Source: Carallia brachiata
Taxonomy: Eukaryota > Streptophyta > Magnoliopsida > Malpighiales > Rhizophoraceae
DNA: 64,000 nucleotides
Direction: 5' to 3'
Assembly: GCA_021464245.1 (NCBI GenBank)
Contig: JADCRB010000105.1
Location: 186,001 to 250,000 of the forward strand
Position 1 is the stretch's first letter. The number at the start of each line of letters is the position of its first letter. The translations under genes and the position numbers were made by a program. The notes under the pieces are model-generated. The model was given only the letters and a program-made list of their open reading frames with translations, had not been told where the DNA came from and searched no databases. Below, in pieces: positions 52,448 to 64,000 of this stretch.

Positions 52448-55400
52448 TTAAAACCCGCCCCCGATCGCCGGAGCCGCCGGAGCCCAATAGTCGGCACCAT
52501 TATCGTTCCCAACTCGCTGAGTGCAAGACACAGGAACCAAGCACAGCCCTCTACTTCTCAAGTCCTTTGGCATATCTTGTGTGTCCTAAAAATCCAAATA
52601 TTCCCACGTAAAATCCATAATTTCCATGTTCATATTAACAAGTTAAATCTAGCAAGTGATAGCAACGCCCATTCATAACCAACTTCTACAAGGGATCTAA
52701 ATACAAGGTACACATTATTTTATAAAACATAGAAAAGTTGCGTCGACATAGTGTTGGATTCATCTTAAATGTAGTAGTCCGTAAATTGTTGTTACAATGG
52801 TTCATTTCATACAATTATTCTCTCGATATATAATTATAGTCAATGATGAAAAAAAAATATATCTAATAATTATAATAAATAATATAGGCCTACATTTAAA
52901 ATGTCTAAAGTTTTTTGCTTTTATATAATAAAGTTATTTCAAATAATTGTCGAATCTTGGTAGGGTAGTGACATAACGTAGCATAATGATGATAAGGATA
53001 ATATTGATGATTGTAAAGTTATAGATACACAAGAACCATAGATAACACTTAATGACACTTAAGTCAAATAAAAAAAAAACCACTTTAATTATAAAGGTAT
53101 TGTACAGCAGTACCACACGAAAAATAGTACCTGGTTAGGAGCTCCTTTTCTTTTCTGACAGATGTCATTCAAGAGCTAAATAAAAGTGGGGAAGATTGTT
53201 AGTATAAACTCCATCTTTCCAAACTCTTCTTCTTCTTTGATTCCCAAATAATTTTTAGTATAGTCCCAAATTATGGTCCTACTAGTCTTTCATTAAATAA
53301 AGGTGCATAAAGCTGGGAATCTTGTTCCTAGTTCCTTTTTAAAACTTTATGGATAATATTATAGTTTATTAATTAGATGCTTTTGTTTACATATAAAAAC
53401 TTTCCTCATTGATTTATATGCCGGTGATAGATCCAATTAAGAATTACCTGACCTGGGTCTTCGGGAAATACACCTTGAACCTAACAAGAAAATTCTTTGT
53501 TGTGAGGTGGGCACATTATAATTTGTTTAATACAAGTAGCCACGCTCAAGTCGCCTTTACATGTGCATGCTTAGAGAGAAGAAAATCCTTAGTGAGTGTA
53601 AATTAAAGGAGATTAAAATGATATAAATTATTAAATAATAATAATTTTTTTTAAAATATATATATATATATTATTAAATATTTTAAATAAATTATATGTT
53701 TATTTATATTTTTTTAACTCATGCTCCCAAAATAGATGCAAGAGAGAGGGAGGAGATCTTGGTCATGCATTGGAAATGAGAAAGGGTGTATTTGTGTACT
53801 TACAGACTGTTGATTTCTCATGTTTGATGATGCATTGGCCAAGTAAGGGGAGCTAAGAGCCTGCATATTTAATGGGGAGACAGACAGAAGGAGAAAAAAA
53901 GGGGAAAAACAAAAAAAGAGAATAAGATTTATAACTTCCATAATAATAACTAAAAAATGATTAGAAAAAGTCATGAATAATTGAGCAACTTTAGCTGCAC
54001 GCTCCACACGGATTTCTGAGCAGCTAGTTGTTGCAGTCCTGCTGAAGGAAGGGGTATAAAATGTGGAAGAAAACATCACCTCAATTTGACCCTGAAGGAA
54101 TCTGATATACCCAATAGCTTCTAACAACACAGAAGCAGTGTCAGTCTGCAAAAGAGCAGCAACACCACTCATCACCACACCCCATGTCATCCTCTTTTCA
54201 TCTTCTTTTCAAAATTTTATGAAGAGCCAAAGGTAAAGGAAAAATGAAAACAGTATCTATTAATGTTTTTTGATTGTAACTTTATTATATAGACAGGAAA
54301 TTTTTGATGCTAAGTCCACAGAAAAAAAAAAAGAGCAAATAATTGGTTTGATAGGCCTGCAAATATGCAATTTATAAATTGTATTATACTTTTGGTGAAT
54401 TCATGCCAATTTTGGGTCAAAAATTTCCGTCCATCTAATTTAACGTTTTCCTTTTGATTAATAGGAGGATTATTTTAGACAAAACAAGACTAACTGCCTT
54501 ATGGGTTCAGATTGTTGATGATGATGAATTAAGTGGAGGATTTTCAAAACCATCAAAACAGTAGTGTTTGAATTCACCTTTCCAAATGGGGAAACTAGCT
54601 GGTGAAGGGCTGTGATTCTATCACCTAGCTTCTCCTTCCTCAACTGCAACAGAAATAACATATTTTAATACTAGTACTAGTATAGCAGAAGAATCACACC
54701 TACTCTAAGTAATGGACAATCAAGAAAGACATTAACCGCCCACAGACACAGACAGGCAGTCAGGCACACACACAACTAACACTCACATAGAGAGAGAGAG
54801 AGAGAGAGAGAGAGGTTGCCTTAAGAGAAGGTTGGCTTGAAGAGGGCTGAACCCTGGCCTTTTTAGATACCCCACCAGTGGCTGTGGCATTACACTGGAC
54901 AAAAAAATCATGAGGAAGAAGAAAATTCACCAGAGACAAGCAACAACTTGGGAGACTATGATTCAACAACTTATCTACATGTATATGTGTGTGTGTGTGT
55001 GTGTCTGTATGTACATACATACATACATACATGTGTATGCAAGAAGGTATGTGTATTATGTATGTATGTTTGTATTGTATGAAACATGATAGATGAACTT
55101 TGCTCCCAAAAGGGGAAGAGTAAAAAGCAAAGAATGGAAAGAAAAGAAAAGGAATTCAAAGAAAGAAAGAAAGAAAGAAAGAAGGAAAGAAAGAAGGAAT
55201 CATTATTTGCTTATTGTGTTCTTGTTTACCTCAGGCGATTGATCTGGAAGGTGTTTTCTTCCATCTGCATTGTTATTATAGGAGAAGTTCAATATCTTGC
55301 TATGGCTTAAACTTGTAACACAAGACCTAGCAGGGGAAGAAATTGGCATGACTGCTGCTGGAGACCAAGCTGCTGCTGCAGGATGCCTGCTGCTGGGTGC

Positions 55401-55819
55401 CTGAAATTCTTCATCCCCACCATAACTGTAGAAGTTGCTGCAAGGTGAAACCTCTTGCTTTACATGATCAGCAACTGGAGGAAACCTTGGACTTGGGTTT
55501 GGAGGAGTCAAGATTTGGTCTTCCCAATTTTCTAACTTTTTAGACTCAAGTTGATGAGTAAGACCACCAAACCTATCTTCATCTCCTGACAAACCACCCC
55601 TGAAAATCAAAATTATTTGTAAGCTGTATAGAAAGGATGTATAAATAGTCCAAAAGAGAAAGAGAGAGAGAGAGAGAGAGAGATGCTCAATTTTTCTATC
55701 AAAGTAGGCATGAAAAGTAAGTATGTGCAATTTTTCAAAGGCCTTTAGAATTTTGAGAAAAGGAAACTATGTGAATCGTGTAGAGCTCGTTGAAGTTGAA
55801 CAACAATAAATTGTGAACT

Positions 55820-55856
<37 letters not shown>

Positions 55857-56045
55857 CAAAAGCAACTGGCTCCATGAATGATGAGGAAGTTCTTGGTTAT
55901 CAGGCAAAGGATTCAAAGGAAGTGAAGAAGATCCAAGTGAATATTGGGGAGGAAAGAGGGATGGAGATGGAGATGAAGAAAGCAAAACAGAAGGCTGCTG
56001 TGATGGTGGAAACAAGCTCCACCAGCTAGGGTTTCCTGCCATCAT
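52448..56045 (-). CDS. bHLH68-like transcription factor
   Basis: Nine exons on the minus strand: 56,045-55,858, 55,599-55,230, 54,894-54,820, 54,643-54,578, 54,145-54,080, 53,860-53,804, 53,480-53,448, 53,175-53,131 and 52,585-52,448; 345 residues, all in phase. It begins [15 protein letters not shown] and contains [20 protein letters not shown], the conserved N-terminal blocks of the Arabidopsis bHLH68/112/123/133 group. The domain is [35 protein letters not shown] and RFLQGQIE (about 212-255). The basic region lacks the glutamate that reads the E-box, as in this group, so canonical E-box binding is doubtful. The C-terminus [14 protein letters not shown] is also typical. Intron 3 has a GC donor (AAG|GCAACC). 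Exons 7 and 8 are only 33 and 45 bases. Long (CT)n tracts follow the donors of introns 1 and 3. Confidence 0.92.
54789..54814. repeat. (AG)n microsatellite abutting the bHLH intron 3 donor
   Basis: About 13 units; in the transcript (CT)13 starting at intron position +6, just after the GC donor. Confidence 0.93.
54985..55202. repeat. Microsatellites in bHLH intron 2
   Basis: A (GT)n tract (about 54,985-55,003), TACA repeats (about 55,010-55,032) and GAAA repeats (about 55,158-55,195) lie within one intron. Confidence 0.85.
55824..55854. repeat. (AG)n microsatellite abutting the bHLH intron 1 donor
   Basis: About 15 units; in the transcript (CT)15 starting at intron position +4. A second (AG)n tract lies near 55,660-55,682 in the same intron. 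Confidence 0.93.
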
Positions 56046-59000
56046 TTAGCTTTGATTGTTCAGCAGCTCTTTGCCAAAACAACAATTCAATCCATGCCTT
56101 CACACACACAAAAAAAGAACAATACAGAAAAACAAGATTTTTTTCTCCTTCTCCTTTTTCCTTTCACTTTCTTTCTTTACTCTGTCATAATTTCCTTGTT
56201 TATGCACCCAAACAAGCCCTTTGCTAAAGCTTTAAGAGTCCTGTTTTGCTTTCTCAGATGAGGTTGAAGAAACTTTGAGCCTTTGCCCTCAAAAATTTTT
56301 TTTATAAAGATGTGGGGTTGGGAAGCTTTGCATATGTTTCCTTCTCTTTCCATTTCCTTTCATTTATTTAGTATTCTTTTTTATTCTTTGCTTTTTCTTT
56401 ATTATAAAGTTGGGGCAACAAAAAGCTGGTGGCCAGTGTGTTTTCAGTAAATAAACTAATGGTTCTGTAGGGGCTTACAAAACTATGGCTTTTTCCTTGA
56501 TTTGGGGTCGTACATTGGGATTGTTTGCACTCAGGGTTAGGTTAGGATTAGGGCATAATAGCATTTTTGTTTTCTATTTGATATTAGGGAGAAAGTAGAC
56601 ATCAGGAAGATTTTTGTTCCATTGATGCATAAAAATATAATGAGTCTTTATTATTTTGTAACTACATTGATATTTTCTAAAACAACAAAATGAAACGATA
56701 AAATTTTTTTATTTCATATTTTATCAGTGTGGTCGCAAAAAAATGAAGATTCGTTACACTTAAACGTCTCAATCAGACAAAAATTCTCCAAACATGTACC
56801 TGTACCCTTGATATTATATATCATGCTTTCTCTTTTGGTGTGACAATCCAAGAAAGCAAAAATTACTGAATATAAGTAGCCCAACATTTTCAGTGTTATA
56901 AGAAAGGTGTGTTGGCAAATTATTGTGTATAGTAGTATTTCCCTTTATTCTATTTTGTTGTTTTTGCAGGCCAATTTGCACTTATTTCACATGCTTCCAA
57001 GTAGAAAAGGTGGTCGAGTTATTTGAAAGTTTTCTTTATTATAAATTAGTGCGACATTCAATCTACTCAATGCTAAAATTTCACTCAAAGGTTTTTACAC
57101 TTTTGAATTAATGTATACTTTTATTAATGAAGCAGTTAAATTTCTGATTAATTAATGTTAAATATCAACTTGGTTGGGGTTACTGTAATTTTCTCCGAAC
57201 TTTTAATTCTATGCTTCGATATACAAGAAGACATGTTACAAGTTAGTGGAAAAATCAAATGTGAAGCTTCACTGGTTAGACGAATTTCTTAAGTTTAAAT
57301 AGGTCTTTCATATTATTTTCTCCTTCATACCACTCTTTCAAGACGATGCAAACTTTTCTATGGCGATTTACAAATGGGCTCTAACACATGCAAGCGAGTT
57401 TTGACATAGGAGTAATGTAGATTAAAAAAAAAATTTGCAATCAGAATTGTTGGTTGCACAAAAATAAGACTACGATTGATACTTTTTGTAAGATCGTGTC
57501 ACTTTTACGTTAAAAAGTCACCTCTACCCAGCATGTCTATTTACAAATTACAAGGGTCTCCAAAAGACAGATTGGTCTATTGGTCTAGTCAAGACACTTC
57601 CATGTTGCCACAGTAGAAGTTATTATGAGCATTAGTTTGCTGCAACAAGAAAAGCGTAGAGGAGAGTGGCATGTGATATTGGATGCACCTTACTTATTTG
57701 TTCACTAGCAGGAGGAAGTATTCTCAGGCGATGCAACAGCAAAATTCATGGGGTAAACAGCTCCGTTGACTAAGCAAAAAAACGTATTGCAGCCAATATC
57801 TGTAGGCCCACTTTTTGAATGCACAATGATGGTTTCGTGGAATCCAAACACACTATAACTAATGTTGGAATCAAGGACTAGGTGGCAAGAAGTTGGTTCT
57901 TCGGCAGATTATCCTCATGTCCTTTGATCAGACTAAGAAGGTAGACTCAACGCGATGCACGAAAAAAAAAAACAAAAAAAAAAATAATTGATGATACTCG
58001 ACAACCAACAAATTAGCAAGAAGAAAGGACAGAAAGGTGGGGGTTGAGAAATATCATGTAACAACAAAACCTCTAGTATGCTTATAAGACAAATCTACAT
58101 ATGTGGTTCTTCTTAGGGATGATGTCAAGACATTTTATATAGGCTCATGATGAGTTTGATGAAATAAAATTCCACTTGCATCCATATATTGTACGGTAGT
58201 TTATCCTCATAGAGATTACCAAAATATGTACGCAATTTTTCTTCCATATCTTTATGTTTTTTTTTTTTTTTTGTGTCTTCCTTTTTTTAATTCTTTGAGA
58301 ACATTGGAAAGAAGTTCTTCAACCAAATCTGGTTGGCAGAATTAGCACAAGACTTTGTCCTTGTAAGAGGCAGCAGAGACTCAAGATCCTTGTGCCCTTA
58401 AAAATTCTGCAAAATGGGGAATATCCTTCCCCTCCCCTAATGATTAAAAAAAAAAAACAAGGCCTTCCCAATGAGTTGATTACCAATGTCTGAAGTCTAC
58501 ATAATGTAGAAAGGTCATGCATTGACAAGAGGAAAACAATTTTGAATCAAGGATATGCCATTGGAGACATGGTCTTGGCATGTTAGATAGATTTAATTGG
58601 ATGTTAGTTCTTCTATTACAGATCTACCTGGAATCTTAGCTAAACAATATAGTCTATATCTTCACATCCAGTGACATACTTTCTTTTTTGTTTTTTTGTT
58701 TTGGTTTACTAAACTCACAACATTGCATCTGCCAACAGGCCGAGACCTCAGCAAGAGCTTAGGCTTAAGCCTGAGTTAATGAAAATAAGTTGGGACTGGA
58801 TAGGGCCAACCTGGGCCTTCAACTGGTCCATTAAAAAGTTTGGGTTTCTGCATTCGTGCCAACATATGCATGTGTAGTTCTCATGCACTTTATCACTAAA
58901 GCTGCAAATAAGTCGAGTCAAGTTAAATTTTGTCAGATTTAAGTGTTGGGTTATTTATTAAACGAATTTTAAAATAAAGTTCGGTATCGGTATCGTTTAA

Positions 59001-59819
59001 AAATGAGTCAAGTATGCTATTATCGAATCGATATTTCAAATTTTCAATGAACTGTATCATATAATTTTACAACAAAAACTAAGTAATTAAATTAAAAAAT
59101 TTTATTATTATAAGTAGAATAAAAAAACAACAAACGCTTATTTAAATAAAAATAACTTATTAAAAATAAATATTTAATTTTAATGTATAAATATAAATAT
59201 ATATGTAACATATAATTTTAAAATATGTATAATAAAGTTACTTTTATAACATATTAAATAAGTTTATGTAGACAAATTTTAAAATGAGTTGCTTGTGAAC
59301 CTAATCGAATTGAGTTTGTCTTAATTCAGGCTCAACTCGTTTATTAAATAAATTTTAAATTTAAACTTATGCATCACTCATTTAACTAAATAAATAAATT
59401 CAAGTAAAACTCTTACCAAATTAAGTTACCAAACGTGTAAACTCTTTGCAGCTCTATGCAGGACAAAGGTATGGCCTTCACCAAAACATACACTAGGCTG
59501 ACGCAAGAGTTGCCATCAATTTGCGTGGGGCCTAATGCCAGGTATTTACATATATTTAGTTTTAAAAATGGCAAAAAAAAAAAAAAAAACCAACATTACC
59601 TATGGGATATAGCACAAACGATAACCACAAACAGGAAAAGGTGGCAACACGCATGGCAGAATCGTATAATAAAAAAATAAAAAAAAGAACACTTAAAAAA
59701 GACTGAAGAATTTGCGCGTCTAAACTCTAAGGGGAAGACTTTCCTAACAGCTGAAAGACGAGAAAGAATGATTCTCAACTCAAATGATAGACAGGGGGTT
59801 TATAAAAAGAGAAAATATT

Positions 59820-60110
59820 GGTATTTTAAAATTTGATACTTCAGTTAATATTCTCAATAAAATTAAGATTGATATTTTTAAAATAAAATTAATAATTTTT
59901 AAAATATATATTATTTTTATGTTTTTAAAATTATTAATTTTATTTAAAAAATAATAATCTTAATTTTAATCGAGATATTAATTAAAATATTTACTAATTT
60001 TACTTTTTTTTGAGAATAAAATTAACTCATAACCTAACACTAGTTAAAAATTATTTTTAATTTTTTTTATTTTAGTAGATCCCACTTATTGACAATTGTG
60101 TGTTCTAATA
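59820..60110 (+). repeat. AT-rich MITE-like repeat, copy 1
   Basis: Positions 59,828-59,999 form a near-perfect foldback with almost no loop (both arms contain AAAATTAAGATT and AAATAAAATTAATAATTTT). The following 110 bases match, inverted, 60,890-61,010 (shared GAATAAAATTAACTC and AAAAATTATTTTTAATTTTT). Confidence 0.55.
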
Positions 60111-60789
60111 ACTACTCATAGCAATTGTGTTTGAAGAGACATGTCCCTAAGTCTATTAAATTATAAACATTTGTGTTCCAACAAAAATTTCATCTATAGA
60201 ATTCTATAAAATAATCCATCCTAATAATGTTTTGCTCCAAAAAAATAATATCAGTACCAATAATTCTAATAAAACACTTTCTTCTTTATAATTTTAATTT
60301 TATTTCTATATCAATGTAGTCAAGAATTTTATTTTATTTTGAAAAAAAATTCACATTAAACCTCTAGTACAGTGATTAAAGAACGAATATTATTTTAAAA
60401 AAAATTACTTACGGTATACGATTTAAAATAATATACAAAAACTTATTTTTCAATTTCTAATATACGGGTTCAACACGATTAACTTAAAAAAAAAAAATTT
60501 TGATTGGATCTTTTTCACTATTCTCCATGCTAGTTGCTTAAAGCATGAATCTTTCTTCGTGTCAGGAACTGTTACTACTGCCTCATAACATGCTGTGGTC
60601 CAGTCTCCCAGGTGCTGTCAGCAAGTGGTTGCAACGCAGAGGCATACTGTCCTGGCCAGTCGTACAATCCCAAACAACGATGACAAAAAATACGGTGGTA
60701 TAATGAAAATAAAAAATCATCGATAGTTGAATGCCGCAAAACATGACATCCTTAAATTAAGAATACAATATCATTCAGGGTATGTTTTT

Positions 60790-61010
60790 TTTATAAGAAT
60801 ATTAATATATATCTTAAATTTTAATATTTTAATTAATGAGAATTTTTTATTTTGATTTTTTTAAATGAGTGTAAATTAGTTATAATTTTATATCATATAA
60901 TAATTGAGGTCTACTTAGATAAAAAAATTAAAAATAATTTTTAAATATTATTAGATCACGAGTTAATTTTATTCCTTAAAAAAGAGAATAAAATTAATAA
61001 ATACCTCAAA
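60790..61010 (-). repeat. AT-rich MITE-like repeat, copy 2 (inverted)
   Basis: The reverse complement shares ordered blocks with 59,995-60,110, about 0.8 kb away in opposite orientation. The ends are uncertain. Confidence 0.5.
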
Positions 61011-61042
61011 AAATATAATCAATTAATATAACAATAATTTAT

Positions 61043-61081
61043 CACGTGCACGTGCCCAAATACTAAATGTGCCTATAAAAA
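61043..61081 (+). promoter_or_regulatory. Overlapping double G-box and TATA-like motif
   Basis: CACGTGCACGTG (61,043-61,054) is a perfect 12-base palindrome with two G-box cores; CTATAAAAAG follows near 61,073. No coding exon was recognised downstream on this strand. Confidence 0.35.
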
Positions 61082-62168
61082 GATGCCCATGCACCAGGCA
61101 TGATACTTACCCATAAATTCCCTTTGAGTCCAATAAAATTAATGTCATGCATATTTATTTACAAGGGTTTTAAAATTTTTTTCTCTTCCTACCTTAGATT
61201 TTGTTCCTTCCTTTACTTTTTTTCTTTTAAAAATACACCATCGAATGGGTTTCTTTTGGACAGGAAAATACGACTGCAACGAAGCATTATACTTGAGAAA
61301 GTACGTCTTTCTTCCAAGCTCAATAAAAAGTGACTAGTTATTACAGTCGATGTGGTGCGAGAGATTTTGGGACAGCTGACGTCGGTCTTTGCACAATTTC
61401 AAGGCCCAAATGCCAGGCATTGTGAGCTTAATACATGGCCCAGGATTTTCAACCATCACAATGGTCGCGACCACGACAAGAGCCTGAGCTCTCAGGTGCC
61501 ATAATTTGGACTGTAATTCTGAACCAGAAATGCAGAAAACTCGGGGCAATTTTCCCTTATTGTTCGTCTTTGCCTGCATAAAACATGGGCCGCAATTCAA
61601 CATGTCTCGAGAGCAGTATTATTGTCTCAGAATTTTTGCAGCTGCTGTTTTCTTCAGAAATCAAAAATTTTAAACTCTGCCTCATGAACATCGCTGTGGT
61701 GTTGGTCTGTGGGTGGAAGCTGATAGTTTACCATTGTTGACGTGTTTTATATTTTAGCGATAGGATCTCTGGATTTTTAGAACTTTAACTTTTCTAAGCA
61801 GTGTTAGATTTGGCCTCATGAACATTGTTTTTTATTTTAGTGATAGGATCTTTGCATTCTTTAAGTAGTCCTTGAGCTGGTTGTAGCAAGACTTATAACA
61901 TCAGCTGCTGTGGGACTTGAATATTTTTCTTCCAAAAATAGGTTGAGAAGGCCTTTATTAGATGATGATAAGAAGAGCAAGAAGCAACAAGATCTGCCCC
62001 ATATCGGTCAAGAAAAAGACCCAGGATGTATACTAAGGCAGCAAGCATTATGACCCTATTAAGCTTTGCCACTTCAGGTATTGCAAAAGACCCAAAACAT
62101 CAAACTCGGCCTCTTCAGGAAGTGGCCAAAAGAGATGACCTTATAATAATTATATTATGTTAACTAGA

Positions 62169-62300
62169 CTGTAGAAGAGCGAGTCTTGGTGTAACAGTAA
62201 GATTACTTTTTTGTGAATTAGAAATCACATGTTCAAGTACCAAGTCACTTTACTCTGGAATAGAGGTAAGACACATATAACTCAAGTAATGAATCCAAAT
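62169..62300 (+). mobile_element. tRNA-derived SINE
   Basis: Box A-like TTGGTGTAACAGTAAG and box B-like CATGTTCAAGTACC about 35 bases apart, as in plant SINEs. No tail or duplication was confirmed. Confidence 0.5.
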
Positions 62301-63263
62301 AAAATAAAACAGATAAAGACATCATCTTGTTAGATGATGAATGAAATAATAATAAGCCTCAAAATGGATTATGGTTGCATTCTGATATATGCAGCCGCCA
62401 CAGATTAACTTTAATCAAGTCCAAGCAATGAAAAGAATGAAGTTCTGGCTCATATTGAATAACATTCCTAACTAACCCAAACAAACGAATCAAAAAGAAC
62501 AATCAACCCAAAGAACTAGTAAAGTCCTATGTATTCTATAAAATAGCTTGAAACTATTGGAGGAACTGGCACAGATCCCTTCATTAAATAGAAGACCCTG
62601 GCCAATCGTTCTTAACATCGCTGACATTAACACGTCAATCTTGCAGAATCAATCGATTAACTCTAGTTATTGAACTTGGTATTTTGACTGCAAAATGGAT
62701 CAACATTTTTTAAAAATCAGTAAAAAAAAAAAAAAGTTAAAAAGAGAACTTTCTTTTTCACTTATAAGCCGGGATGACATCTTCACCAATCCATAACTAC
62801 ATTACAAAGATTCAATTTTCTATATATATATATATTACCAGCAGACATGCCAATAATGTCTGCAAGAAATAGAATCAGTACAAAACATCCCATTGACATT
62901 CAAGTTCAGTCAGGCTTTTTGGCAACAAAAAAATGGAGATAGGTGCTGAATTTGCAGGAAATAAGTGCTTCAACTATCCCAGTTGCATGTACTAGTCCAA
63001 CACCCATTTATCTCCACAAAATTCTGATAATGGAAACATATAGAAAAAATAGGAACTGCACTGTCAATCATCCAAAGAAAACTTATTTCTTGACCCCCGC
63101 ATCTTAAATGCTTAAATGGGAAAAAAAAAAAGCGAAGAAAATAATTAAAAAAAAAAATATTGATCAGATTAATGATGACTCAAGCATAAACCCCAAAAGT
63201 TAACCTGCTATGCTATTCAAAGTAGAAGAAAGGAGAAGTTTTGGGGTTTTGCAGGGAGGTTAC

Positions 63264-63379
63264 CTGGTGGGAAAGAGTGAGAGACTGCCAGTGAGGCAGC
63301 AATTTCGATTGAAGTAAGCTTGAACCCATGCATCTTCTGCTGATGGTGGTGGCGTTTTGGTTGTGTCGTCAAGGATTTC
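63264..63379 (-). CDS. Single exon of an unidentified gene (partial)
   Basis: Between an acceptor (GTTTTAG|GAAATC at 63,379) and a donor (ACCAG|GTAACC at 63,264) lie 116 open bases on the minus strand reading EILDDTTKTPPPSAEDAWV and then QAYFNRNCCLTGSLSLFPT. The composition is coding-like and less AT-rich than the surroundings. The other exons are probably beyond 64,000 (5' side) or unrecognised to the left. I do not recognise the family. Confidence 0.45.
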
Positions 63380-64000
63380 CTAAAACAAGATATGATGGTT
63401 GACCGTGGTCTCTAGGACATTGAATAAGTATGTCAACGAGTGATCCTTATAGTCAAAGCACAGGTGAGATTAACAGCATACTTACAATATACTTTGTCTT
63501 ATCAAAAGAAAAAGCTTGTCTTTTGTAATTGGGTTTAGGCCTTCCAGTTTAAATAAAAAAAACAACCTCAGGTAGAACTTACTAAAACAAAGAACTCCAA
63601 GTAGATGATCTACATTGGACTCTTTAAAAGTTAGTGATTCGACCTGGCCAAATTGATTATTAGTAACCGAAATTGGTGAAGATCTTTAGAAAATTAGTGA
63701 CCCAATTGGCCAATCCCTTGGATTATTTGTCATACGATGCTGTTGTTTTCACTTGAAGTTTCCACCTCTAAGTCCCTTTATCAACTTCTTATTAGAGTAA
63801 GTCTGTACTAAATTATGTTGGGAGCCTCAAAAAAGAGATTCTGCAATACAAAAAGCATTCTCCTGATTATGGACCGTTTATTGCCAATCAACTCACAGTT
63901 TGCATTTAGCATTTGGCATTTCAATTAACGGCAATACTTCCCAACCGTCCTTTGAATCTACAAACGAAAAATTGTGAACTGAATTTATTGCATGCCAATG
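63380..64000. other. Right end, probably intron or flank of the partial gene
   Basis: AT-rich sequence. No second exon was identified with confidence. Confidence 0.35.

Larger units (their letters stand above)
56046..63263. other. Upstream region of bHLH and long gene-poor spacer
   Basis: About 7.2 kb with no gene recognised. The first few hundred bases are presumably the bHLH promoter and leader. Further right are two inverted copies of an AT-rich repeat (59,820-60,110 and 60,790-61,010), a tandem G-box with TATA-like sequence (61,043-61,081) and a SINE (62,169-62,300). Confidence 0.5.

Noticed and set aside
61100..61333. 77-codon frame downstream of the double G-box
   Set aside because: Hydrophobic low-complexity residues, no homology recognised and no splice partners.

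Overview
The window is nuclear DNA of a flowering plant, very probably a eudicot. The evidence is the intron-rich genes with short exons, AT-rich introns and spacers, plant-only families (plant mobile domain, a bHLH68-type factor, mitochondrial CCMH, a plant PLAC8 protein, an ACR-type ACT-repeat protein, a plant nuclear poly(A) polymerase) and plant transposons (Copia, SINE, LINE, MULE-like MITE). The species cannot be read from the sequence. There is no operon, CRISPR array, tRNA gene or rRNA gene.

Left third (1-30,400), a duplicated and rearranged block. The left end holds the 5' half of a SEC14-type gene running directly into a plant mobile domain (PMD) gene (copy A, 36-4265); all exon phases agree, so a 699-residue fusion is possible. 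The same SEC14-PMD unit recurs, decayed, as copy B (8,256-10,912) and copy C (17,757-28,000). A and C are collinear over about 6.3 kb once a 5,008-bp Copia element (18,099-23,106) is removed from C. Each of A and C ends in the same promoter/leader/first intron, but it leads to different genes: a broken ACR gene after A (7,424-8,255) and CCMH after C (29,200-30,298). Between B and C lies a poly(A) polymerase gene (11,678-17,255) that has lost its 3' end at the start of C. A Copia LTR remnant with its primer-binding site marks the right edge of B.

Middle (30,400-40,400). An intact PLAC8 gene (31,039-32,794, +) has a tRNA-derived SINE in its last intron. A MULE-like MITE with a 9-bp target duplication sits in the following spacer. 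Next is an intact five-exon nicotinamidase gene on the minus strand (36,831-39,635).

Right part (40,400-64,000). This is mostly gene-poor AT-rich DNA. It holds a 101-bp tandem array (44.6-45.9 kb), a 0.9-kb imperfect inverted repeat (46.6-47.5 kb), a LINE tail with target duplications, a GC-rich 101-bp duplication followed by a long G run, and several SINE/LINE scraps. The one complete gene is a nine-exon bHLH68-like transcription factor on the minus strand (52,448-56,045). A single exon of an unidentified minus-strand gene is near the right end (63,264-63,379).

Two themes cross the window. First, several conserved genes and the youngest transposon are broken almost only by 1-2 base indels, which may be real decay or uncorrected assembly error. 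Second, splicing signals are unusual: three GC-AG introns, and three introns whose donor is followed at once by a long (CT)n tract.
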